Below are positions 1 to 7,302 of a stretch of 64,000 nucleotides of DNA, piece by piece (position 1 is the first letter of the stretch; every line of letters begins with the position of its first letter). This DNA is from Martinezella lusitana. GTDB lineage: Bacteria; Pseudomonadota; Alphaproteobacteria; Rhizobiales; Rhizobiaceae. Where the stretch lies: NCBI RefSeq assembly GCF_016901135.1, contig NZ_JAFEVL010000020.1:124001-188000 (forward strand). Reading direction: 5' to 3'. The translations under genes were made by a program, and so were the position numbers. The notes beneath the pieces were generated by a model. That model did no database searches, was not told the origin of the DNA, and saw only the letters and a list, made by a program, of their open reading frames with translations.

Positions 1-1
1 G

Positions 2-841
2 CCGCGCCTGACGGCGCCAGTCAGCCGCTTCGGTTGGCTCGGAGGCGCTCAAGCGAAGGCGTCCGTCCTGACGATCCTGCTTTGGGTATTGATCTGGCAG
101 GCGCCACTGTTATTGGTGCATGGCCTCCACGGCCGGCAGGATGTCGTCGCCGAGGCGCTCAGCGGCGAAACAAGCGTATTCGGCGCCATTTTCTCCTTTT
201 TCTCACGCATGGCGGTCGTCACCTTCGGCGGCGCCTATGCTGTTCTGGCTTATGTCGCGCAGACAGCGGTACAGCATTATGCCTGGCTGAAGCCGGGCGA
301 AATGCTGGATGGTCTGGCACTTGCCGAGACGACTCCCGGGCCTCTCGTATTGGTTTTGTGCTTCGTCGGCTTCATGGCGGGGTTTCGCAATCCCTTCGGC
401 TTCGATCCTCTGTTCGGTGGCTTTCTCGGAGCGAGCCTCGCGGCCTGGGCGACATTTGCGCCGAGCTTTCTCTTCATCTTCGCCGGTGCGCCTTACATCG
501 AAAGATTGCGCGGCCATGCGGGTCTTTCGGGCGCGCTCGCCGCCATCACGGCGGCCATCGTCGGCGTCATGGCCAACCTTTCGGTTTGGTTCGGCCTGCA
601 TGTGCTGTTCGCGAATGTGGATCGGCTGGTGCTGTTCAGTCACTCTGTCAGGATTGACGGCGGCGATTTCGTCAATGTACCGATCGCTGGTATCGCGTGG
701 CCGAATTGGGGCACCCTTGATATTTCGGCGTTGTTGCTCTTCGTCCTCGCGACTGTTCTGGTTTTCCGTCAGCGCGCCGGCGTTGCGACCGTGCTCGGCG
801 TTTCGGCCGTGGCGGGTTCCTTGCTCCAGCTTGCCGTTTGA
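2..841 (+). CDS. chrA: Chromate transporter, C-terminal part (5' end outside window)
   Basis: The reading frame is open from the left edge, so the gene begins before the window; 279 residues are visible. Hydrophobic helices alternate with short loops, and the stretch VVTFGGAYAVLAY followed by LAETTPGPLVLV is the repeat signature of the CHR (chromate ion transporter) family, here in the second half of a two-domain protein. ChrA proteins are inner-membrane carriers that export chromate or related oxyanions. TTG or GTG codons inside the frame are not likely true starts because homology continues upstream. No partner gene is visible. Confidence 0.85.
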   Translation, partial: PRLTAPVSRFGWLGGAQAKASVLTILLWVLIWQAPLLLVHGLHGRQDVVAEALSGETSVFGAIFSFFSRMAVVTFGGAYAVLAYVAQTAVQHYAWLKPGEMLDGLALAETTPGPLVLVLCFVGFMAGFRNPFGFDPLFGGFLGASLAAWATFAPSFLFIFAGAPYIERLRGHAGLSGALAAITAAIVGVMANLSVWFGLHVLFANVDRLVLFSHSVRIDGGDFVNVPIAGIAWPNWGTLDISALLLFVLATVLVFRQRAGVATVLGVSAVAGSLLQLAV

Positions 842-933
842 GCCCCATGCGGCGCAAAAACCTGCGTATCGCTCTTGTAATTTGCCAGCCGGTTTGCGAT
901 GTCAGCCCGTGATTTACTTGGCGCGAGGACGGC

Positions 934-1782
934 ATGGGCAAACGGATCGAAAGCTTTCGCGAGATCGGCGGACTTTATGATGTTGCGCTCTGCGACGTCT
1001 GGGGCGTGCTGCATAACGGCGTTTCCACCTACAAGGAAGCGTCCATCGCGCTGGAAGCGGCCCGTGGCGAGGGCATGACCGTCGTGCTCATCACCAATTC
1101 CCCGCGCGTCGCTCCGAGGGTGGTCGAGCAGCTGCGCGTGATCGGGGTTCCCGACAGCGCTTACGACCGCATCGTCACATCGGGCGATGTGACGCGCAAG
1201 CTGATCGCCGAAGGTCCGAAGAAGGTATTTTTGCTCGGTCCGGAGCGTGACATCGGCATCCTCGAAGGGCTTGACGTTCAGCGTGTCGACGCGAACGAAG
1301 CTGAATGCATCGTCTGTACCGGCTTCTTCGACGACGAGACCGAAACGCCTGACGATTATACCGACATGCTGACGGCCTGGTCTGCCCGCAACGTGCCGCT
1401 CATCTGCGCCAATCCCGATCTCGTGGTCGAGCGCGGCCACCGGATGATCCCGTGCGCCGGCGCCATGGCCGCCTATTACGAGCGGCTCGGCGGGCAGACG
1501 CGGATCGCCGGCAAGCCGCATCGGCCGATCTATGAAGCAGCGCTCACCGCCGCCCGCGAGGTGCGAAGCGAATTCCCGCTGTCGCGCGTCGTCGCCATTG
1601 GTGACGGCATGCCGACCGACGTGCGCGGCGCGCTCGATTACGGCCTCGATCTTCTTTATATCAGCCATGGTATCCACGCCCGCGAATACGTCGTCGACGG
1701 TCACACCGACGAAGCAGCTCTCGACGCCTTCCTGGCGCGCGAGCGGGCCTCGCCGAAGTGGTGGATGCCGCGCCTTGCCTGA
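934..1782 (+). CDS. TIGR01459-type HAD superfamily class IIA hydrolase
   Basis: A 282-residue cytosolic protein with class IIA HAD phosphatase signatures: the N-terminal nucleophile loop LCDVWGVLHNG (about residues 19-29), motif II VLITNSPR, a lysine in GKPHRPIYEAA, and the metal-binding motif IV VAIGDGMPTDVRGA near residue 220. The family is widespread in alphaproteobacteria beside ribF, as here with a 15-bp gap. The substrate is unknown; a sugar- or nucleotide-phosphate is likely. An ATG preceded by GCGAGGA supports the chosen start. It is probably cotranscribed with ribF. Confidence 0.87.
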   Translation: MGKRIESFREIGGLYDVALCDVWGVLHNGVSTYKEASIALEAARGEGMTVVLITNSPRVAPRVVEQLRVIGVPDSAYDRIVTSGDVTRKLIAEGPKKVFLLGPERDIGILEGLDVQRVDANEAECIVCTGFFDDETETPDDYTDMLTAWSARNVPLICANPDLVVERGHRMIPCAGAMAAYYERLGGQTRIAGKPHRPIYEAALTAAREVRSEFPLSRVVAIGDGMPTDVRGALDYGLDLLYISHGIHAREYVVDGHTDEAALDAFLARERASPKWWMPRLA

Positions 1783-1797
1783 CCGGAGTGGTAGCCG

Positions 1798-2781
1798 ATG
1801 ACCGTTTTCCATCGCAACGAGACCCGCGAACCGCTTCCCGACGGACTCAAGGGCGGCGTCATCGCCATCGGCAATTTTGACGGCATGCATCGCGGTCATC
1901 AGTCGGTCCTCGATCGCGCGCTGGAGATTGCCAGGGAACGCGGCATTCCAGCCCTGGTGCTGACCTTCGAGCCGCATCCCCGCACCGTGTTCAAGCCGGA
2001 TCAGCCGGTCTTCCGCCTGACGCCGGCACCGCTGAAGGCGCGCCTGCTGGAAGCCCTCGGCTTCAACGCGGTCATCGAATATCCGTTCGACCGCGCTTTT
2101 TCGCAGCGCTCGGCGGATGAGTTCGTCCATTCGATCCTGATCGACTGGCTGCACGCCTCCGAAGTCGTCACCGGCTTCGATTTCCATTTCGGCCATGACC
2201 GTCAGGGCGGCCCGGCCTTCCTGATGAACGCCGGCAGCCATAACGGGTTCGGCGTGACGCTTATCGACGCCTTTCGCGACGAAAATACCGAGGTCATCTC
2301 CTCGAGCCGCATCCGCACGCTGCTGGCCGAGGGAGAAGTGGCCCAGGCTGCCGCGCAGCTTGGATACCGCTATACCGTCGAAGCGCCCGTGATCGGCGGC
2401 GAGAAGCTCGGCCGCACGCTCGGTTTCCCCACAGCCAATATGCAGCTTCCGCCGGAAATATCGCTGAAGGCCGGCATCTATGCCGTCAGGTTCCGCGCAG
2501 CGGATGGTGTCATCCGCGACGCCGTTGCCAGCTATGGCCGCCGTCCGACGGTGACAGACAACGGCGCGCCGCTGCTCGAGACCTATGTGTTCGATTTCAG
2601 CGGTGACCTCTACGGCCAGATCTGTTCGGTTTCCTTCTTCGGCTATCTCCGCCCCGAACTGAAGTTCGACGGCCTGGATGCGCTGGTGGCGCAGATCAGG
2701 AAGGACGAGGATGAGGCGAGGGCGCTGCTCGCCGGCGTCCAGCCGCTTGGAGACATCGACCGGGCCATCGCCTTTTCCTGA
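1798..2781 (+). CDS. ribF: Bifunctional riboflavin kinase / FAD synthetase
   Basis: A 327-residue enzyme of full family length that converts riboflavin to FMN and then FAD in the cytosol. The N-terminal FAD synthetase (nucleotidyltransferase) domain shows AIGNFDGMHRGHQSVL (about residues 22-37) and the ISSSRIRTLL loop. The C-terminal flavokinase domain shows GRTLGFPTANM and a conserved YGRRPTV-type motif. It follows the HAD gene closely. In many alphaproteobacteria ileS comes next, but here a two-component and transporter block separates them. Confidence 0.96.
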   Translation: MTVFHRNETREPLPDGLKGGVIAIGNFDGMHRGHQSVLDRALEIARERGIPALVLTFEPHPRTVFKPDQPVFRLTPAPLKARLLEALGFNAVIEYPFDRAFSQRSADEFVHSILIDWLHASEVVTGFDFHFGHDRQGGPAFLMNAGSHNGFGVTLIDAFRDENTEVISSSRIRTLLAEGEVAQAAAQLGYRYTVEAPVIGGEKLGRTLGFPTANMQLPPEISLKAGIYAVRFRAADGVIRDAVASYGRRPTVTDNGAPLLETYVFDFSGDLYGQICSVSFFGYLRPELKFDGLDALVAQIRKDEDEARALLAGVQPLGDIDRAIAFS

Positions 2782-3056
2782 TGTAGCGCAAGGGGTTGGC
2801 TGGGCAAAGTGTGTTGCGCCGCAGCTACAAACGTCATCGTTTCCCGCCCTTTGTCATTGCCCATGCGGTCTGGCCCTTTGCTCGATTTCCCCTGAGCCTG
2901 CGGCCGGCCGGTGGAAGAGATACTGTTCGAACGCGGCATTGCCGTTTCAAGGCAATCGCCCCGATTTCGGGCGTGCACGCAGCGCCGCTGACAAGCTGTT
3001 GAATTCGTGTCCGACAAGGGTCATGGTTCGTGGCCGGTTCTTGGGAGGAACAATCG
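2782..3056. other. Intergenic region upstream of the sensor kinase
   Basis: This 275-bp gap holds no convincing gene. It must carry the promoter of the sensor kinase operon, but no clear -35/-10 pair or operator stands out. A strong ribosome site (GGGAGGAA, 3043-3050) sits at its right end and argues for the TTG start at 3057. Confidence 0.5.
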
Positions 3057-4433
3057 TTGACACTGCGCCACCAGATCATCGCGCTTGCGCTCGTACCTCT
3101 CGTTTTCTCGATCCTGGCTATTACCGCCTTCATTACCTGGCAATCGGCCAATCTCACCAGGAACAATATCGAGACGTTCGAACAAAACATGCTGAAGGCG
3201 AAGGAAACGGAAATAGTCAACCTTACAAACCTCGCTGTGTCAGCCATTCAGGTGATCTATCGGGACGCAAAGCCGGACGACCAAGCCGCGAAGGACAAGG
3301 TTGCGGCGATCCTGACTTCACTTGACTACGGCGCGGACGGATATTTTTTCGTCTACGACTATGACGGAAACAATATCGTTCACCCGCGCGAGGGGTTTCG
3401 CAACGGGCGCAATTGGCTCGATTTGACCGATCCCGACGGTGACAGGGTTATCGCCGAACTCATCAAGACGGCAAAGGCGGGCGGTGGGCTGCACCAGTAC
3501 AAATGGGAGAAGCCTTCCAGCGGCCGTATTGCCGATAAACTGTCATTTGTCGTCGGCCTTGACAAATGGCACTGGGTTGTCGGAACCGGCGTCTATCTGG
3601 ACGATATTTTCACGCAGACTGCGGCGGCCAATGCCGGCATGCGGGCAAACATAAAAAGAACCTTCATCGTCGTCACACTGATTGCTGTTCCTGCCGTTCT
3701 GGTCGTTTTCACGACCTGCATGCTGCTGACGTTCCGCGAGCGGCGGATGGCCGATAGCCGGCTCAAGGAGCTAACGCAAAGAGTGATCGATACTCAGGAG
3801 GAGGAGCGAGCACGTCTTGCCCGCGAATTGCACGACGGCGTGTCGCAGAATCTTCTCGGAGTGCGCTATGTCATGGATCTTGCCAGCCGCAAGGTCAGAA
3901 ACCAAGTAGACGATGCTGCCACGACGATCGAGAAGGGGGTGGACGCGCTCAACGGCGCGATCAAGGACATAAGGCGGCTTTCTCATAATCTTCGCCCCCG
4001 CGTACTCGATGATCTCGGCTTAACAGCGGCACTGACCGCACTCGCGGACAATTTCGCTGAGCGGACCGGGATTGCAACAGAGATCGAATCCGTGGGCTTC
4101 ACCAGCATATTGAAGCCAGAAGCCAGTACCGCGCTCTACCGTGTCGCGCAGGAGGCTTTGAATAACGTCGAACGTCATTCCGGTGCGACGCTTCTCGTGA
4201 TCAAACTTTGGAGCGAGCGGGGGCGTGCACGCTTTAGGATTTCAGACAATGGCACAGGCTTTGAGAGCGCAGGAGAAGGCAAAGGAGGGCTTGGGCTGAG
4301 GAACATGCAGGAACGGATGGCGCATTTCCGCGGCCTGCTTCTCGTTCAAAGCACGGCTGACGGCACGACACTGACGGCGATGTTGCCAAAGTCGGCCAAT
4401 GCTTCGCCGGGCGCAAGGGTGTATGCCGCATGA
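3057..4433 (+). CDS. mctS: Cache-domain membrane sensor histidine kinase (MctS-like)
   Basis: A 458-residue NarX/DesK-type kinase. It has an N-terminal membrane segment (about 5-27), a periplasmic single Cache domain with the typical ADGYFFVYDYDG block, a second membrane segment (about 198-222), a HisKA_3 domain with RELHDGVSQ (phosphorylated His near residue 259), and an HATPase domain with an N box around ALYRVAQEALNNV. TTG at 3057 is preferred over the in-frame GTG at 3030 because GGGAGGAA lies just upstream. It overlaps its regulator by ATGA. Position beside mctP suggests it senses a monocarboxylate, as described for mctSR of R. leguminosarum; the exact ligand is inferred. Confidence 0.82.
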   Translation: MTLRHQIIALALVPLVFSILAITAFITWQSANLTRNNIETFEQNMLKAKETEIVNLTNLAVSAIQVIYRDAKPDDQAAKDKVAAILTSLDYGADGYFFVYDYDGNNIVHPREGFRNGRNWLDLTDPDGDRVIAELIKTAKAGGGLHQYKWEKPSSGRIADKLSFVVGLDKWHWVVGTGVYLDDIFTQTAAANAGMRANIKRTFIVVTLIAVPAVLVVFTTCMLLTFRERRMADSRLKELTQRVIDTQEEERARLARELHDGVSQNLLGVRYVMDLASRKVRNQVDDAATTIEKGVDALNGAIKDIRRLSHNLRPRVLDDLGLTAALTALADNFAERTGIATEIESVGFTSILKPEASTALYRVAQEALNNVERHSGATLLVIKLWSERGRARFRISDNGTGFESAGEGKGGLGLRNMQERMAHFRGLLLVQSTADGTTLTAMLPKSANASPGARVYAA

Positions 4434-5071
4434 CAAGAGACAGGATCAGCGTTCTACTGATCGACAATCACCCCGTGGTGCTCGATGGACTGAAAGCTGT
4501 GCTCGAGACCTTTGACCATATTGAGGTGATTGGTACGGCAAGCCTTGCGCAAGTCGGCTTGGAGATAGCTCGACAGAGGCGCCCACAAGTTACTTTGATG
4601 GATATCAACATGCCGAAGCTCAGCGGCATTGATGCGATCGAACTCTTTCGTCGCGAGCTTCCGGCTACGCGGATTGTGATGCTATCCATGCACGATAGCC
4701 GCGAATACATCTCGTCGTCGATCATGCACGGTGCAGTCGGATATATTCTCAAGGACGTGTCGACGGACGAAGTCGTCTGCGCGATTGAGACCGTGGCGAG
4801 TGGCGGAACTTATTTTTCGTCAGGTGTTCGCGACATATTGATGGCGGACGAGGCGCGAATGGAAGCCGACCCTCTGACGCCACGCGAGCGTCACATTCTG
4901 GGTTTGATCGTCACAGGCAGGAGCAATCGCGAGATTGCCGAAGAACTGGGGATTACGCCTGCGACGGCCGAAACGCATCGTAAGAATTTGAAGAGAAAGC
5001 TCGGCATCGCAACGACAGCTGGGCTGATCCGCTACGCCCTTGACCACGGGATCGCGACGAGAGCGGTCTAG
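4430..5071 (+). CDS. mctR: NarL/FixJ-family response regulator (MctR-like)
   Basis: A 213-residue regulator translationally coupled to the upstream kinase (ATGA overlap). The receiver domain contains LIDNHPVVLDGL at the N-terminus, the phospho-acceptor Asp near residue 58 in MDINMP, and the conserved Lys in LKDVS. The C-terminal LuxR-type helix-turn-helix begins at LTPRERHILGLI (about residue 147) and includes SNREIAEELGITPATAETH. It probably activates the DUF3311-mctP pair downstream through the inverted repeat at 5079-5096. Confidence 0.85.
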   Translation: MTRDRISVLLIDNHPVVLDGLKAVLETFDHIEVIGTASLAQVGLEIARQRRPQVTLMDINMPKLSGIDAIELFRRELPATRIVMLSMHDSREYISSSIMHGAVGYILKDVSTDEVVCAIETVASGGTYFSSGVRDILMADEARMEADPLTPRERHILGLIVTGRSNREIAEELGITPATAETHRKNLKRKLGIATTAGLIRYALDHGIATRAV

Positions 5072-5078
5072 CGCCCGT

Positions 5079-5096
5079 CTACCCACTTATGGGTAG
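5079..5096. promoter_or_regulatory. Candidate operator for the MctR-like regulator
   Basis: A perfect inverted repeat, CTACCCA-CTTA-TGGGTAG, starts 8 bp after the mctR stop. One base further out differs and the next pairs again, giving 9-bp arms with one mismatch. Two-fold sites of this size suit NarL/FixJ dimers. It lies about 250 bp upstream of the DUF3311 gene, in the only sizeable gap between regulator and transporter. No U-tract follows, so a terminator is less likely. Confidence 0.5.
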
Positions 5097-5342
5097 GCCT
5101 CGGTACTTCGCATGTGCGGATATCTTGTTCAAGCAGCAGGCTCACCATAGGACTTCACCAGCGGCTGGCCGATGGCGGCCGCTGGGAGGAATTTACATCC
5201 GTCAGTCTGTTTCCGCATAGCCAGAAGCGCATTGGCTTCGGGCCGTCGGTACTCCATACTGCGATCACGGACTGACGCACCGCCTTCCACTCTGACAACT
5301 GCAACGAGGCGGCGCCTACGCACCGCTTGGGAGGTATCGGAA

Positions 5343-5540
5343 ATGGATAAACGCTTTGGGACGGCGGCCTGCTGGCTGCTCGTCATTCCCTATATCGGCT
5401 TGCTCTGGGTCCCCTTTTACAACAGCCACGATCCGGTTCTCTTCGGTTTTCCCTTCTTCTATTGGTACCAGCTTGCCTGGGTGCCGATCACCGCTTTCCT
5501 GACGTGGATCGCCTATCGGAGCATGCGCCATGACGACTGA
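5343..5540 (+). CDS. DUF3311 small membrane protein, transporter partner
   Basis: A 65-residue protein with two predicted membrane helices (TAACWLLVIPYIGLLWVPF and the YQLAWVPITAFLTWIAY region). It matches the DUF3311 family, small proteins regularly encoded directly before sodium:solute symporters, much as DUF485 proteins accompany acetate permeases. ATG at 5343 with GGGAGG eight bases upstream is preferred over the longer in-frame extension. It overlaps mctP by 11 bp, which implies translational coupling and a stoichiometric partnership; the role itself is inferred. Confidence 0.82.
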   Translation: MDKRFGTAACWLLVIPYIGLLWVPFYNSHDPVLFGFPFFYWYQLAWVPITAFLTWIAYRSMRHDD

Positions 5541-7005
5541 GATCGACCCGACAGCACTCGCCGTCTTCATCTTCTTCTTGGCGCTCGTGACCGTCATGGG
5601 CTTTGTCGCCGCGCGCTGGCGCAGGCCGAAGACCCTTGCCAGTATCGACGAGTGGGGCCTTGGCGGACGTACCTTCGGCACCTGGATCACCTGGTTCCTC
5701 GTCGGCGGCGACTTTTATACGGCCTATACGGTGATCGCCGTTCCGGCCCTGGTCTATACGGTCGGCGCTTATGGGTTCTTCGCGCTGCCCTATACCATCG
5801 TCGTCTATCCCTTCGTCTTCATGGTGATGCCGCTTCTCTGGAGGCGGGCAAAGGATCATGGCTACGTCACGGCGGGCGATGTCGTGCATGGCCAATACGG
5901 CTCGCGGGCGCTCGAATTGGCGGTCGCGCTCACCGGCGTTATTGCCACCATGCCCTATATCGCCTTGCAGCTGGTCGGCATGACGGCAGTGTTCAAGGCC
6001 CTGGGGCTTCATGGCGAACTGCCGCTTGCTGTCGCCTTCATCATCTTGGCGCTCTACACCTATTCGGCCGGCCTTCGCGCGCCGGCGCTGATCGCCTTCG
6101 TCAAGGACATCATGATCTACATCGTTGTCATTGCCGCCATCGCGCTCATCCCGGCGAAACTCGGCGGCTATGCCAATGTCTTCGCGGCGGCGGATGCGGA
6201 CTTCCAGGCCAAGGGGGCGGGCAGCTTGCTGCTCGGCGGCAACCAGTATGTCGCCTATGCGACGCTGGCGCTCGGCTCGGCGCTCGCGGCCTTCATGTAT
6301 CCGCACACGCTGACCGGCATCTTCGCTTCCAACAGCGGCAAGACCATACGCAAGAATGCCGTGTTGCTGCCGGCCTATACGCTGCTGCTCGGCCTGCTGG
6401 CCCTGCTTGGCTATATGGGTCACGCGGCACATTTGAAGCTGGATAGCCCCAATGATGTCGTGCCGGCCCTGTTCCAGGCGCTGTTCTCGAGCTGGTTTGC
6501 CGGTTTTGCCTTTGCGGCGATCGCCATCGGTGCGCTGGTGCCAGCTGCGGTGATGAGCATCGGCGCTGCCAACCTCTTCACCCGCAATTTCTGGAAGGCC
6601 TACATCAATCCGCAGGTTTCCGATGCCGGCGAGGCAAAGGTCGCCAAGATGACGTCGCTCGTCGTCAAGATCGGTGCGCTTCTCGTCATCATTTTCCTGC
6701 CGACGCAATTCGCGCTCGATCTGCAGCTGCTCGGCGGCATCTGGATATTGCAGACGCTGCCGGCCCTGGTCTTCGGCCTCTATACCAAGTGGTTCCGCGC
6801 GCCGGCCCTGCTTGCCGGCTGGTTCGTCGGCTTCTTCGGCGGCACCTACCTCGTGTGGGATGCCGGCTGGAAACCGCTGCACATGGTCGCGCTCGGAGAC
6901 GCGAGCTTCACCGTCTATACGGGGCTGCTGGCGCTGGCCGCCAACATCGTTGTGTCGGTGATCCTCAATGCGGTCATGCCGGTGCGGGCGACGGCACGCG
7001 CCTGA
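5530..7005 (+). CDS. mctP: Monocarboxylate permease, sodium:solute symporter family
   Basis: A 491-residue polytopic inner-membrane protein with about 13 hydrophobic helices and the sodium:solute symporter fold. WGLGGRTFGTWITWFLVGGD near residues 43-62 and the long conserved core match MctP of R. leguminosarum, which imports lactate, pyruvate, acetate, propionate and alanine. It starts inside the DUF3311 gene and ends shortly before a terminator-like hairpin. The kinase/regulator pair just upstream completes a dedicated sensing and uptake locus. Confidence 0.9.
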   Translation: MTTEIDPTALAVFIFFLALVTVMGFVAARWRRPKTLASIDEWGLGGRTFGTWITWFLVGGDFYTAYTVIAVPALVYTVGAYGFFALPYTIVVYPFVFMVMPLLWRRAKDHGYVTAGDVVHGQYGSRALELAVALTGVIATMPYIALQLVGMTAVFKALGLHGELPLAVAFIILALYTYSAGLRAPALIAFVKDIMIYIVVIAAIALIPAKLGGYANVFAAADADFQAKGAGSLLLGGNQYVAYATLALGSALAAFMYPHTLTGIFASNSGKTIRKNAVLLPAYTLLLGLLALLGYMGHAAHLKLDSPNDVVPALFQALFSSWFAGFAFAAIAIGALVPAAVMSIGAANLFTRNFWKAYINPQVSDAGEAKVAKMTSLVVKIGALLVIIFLPTQFALDLQLLGGIWILQTLPALVFGLYTKWFRAPALLAGWFVGFFGGTYLVWDAGWKPLHMVALGDASFTVYTGLLALAANIVVSVILNAVMPVRATARA

Positions 7006-7023
7006 TCGGAGCAATATCCTATC

Positions 7024-7054
7024 GGCCGCGGGCGGAAACGTCCGCGGCCTTTCT
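7024..7054 (+). terminator. Terminator after mctP
   Basis: A perfect GGCCGCGG / CCGCGGCC stem (7024-7031 with 7042-7049) closes a 10-base loop and is followed by TTTCTGT. It starts 19 bp after the mctP stop and separates the transporter locus from ileS. Confidence 0.65.
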
Positions 7055-7302
7055 GTGCGTTGCCGGCGTTGTTTCCTCTTCCTTTCCTTGGAAAAAACGC
7101 CTATGAACCGGCGACCATGACCCAATTTCGGCTGAGCCTATCGATACGAATTATTGGCCCGGCCTTCCGCGCGCTTTAAGCTGCCGGGAGGTCCGGGTTC
7201 TTGGCGCCCGTTCCCGAGGCGCTTTCCGCCGCCGAAAAATCCCCATATGGCTGCGCCTGTTCGGCGCAAGACGCCCGAGACACTGAGGCAATTGTCAGAA
7301 CT

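Noticed and set aside
5488..7125. 545-codon minus-strand frame opposite mctP
   Set aside because: Arg/Gln/Asp-rich translation typical of antisense to a GC-rich membrane protein gene; mctP is clearly the true gene.
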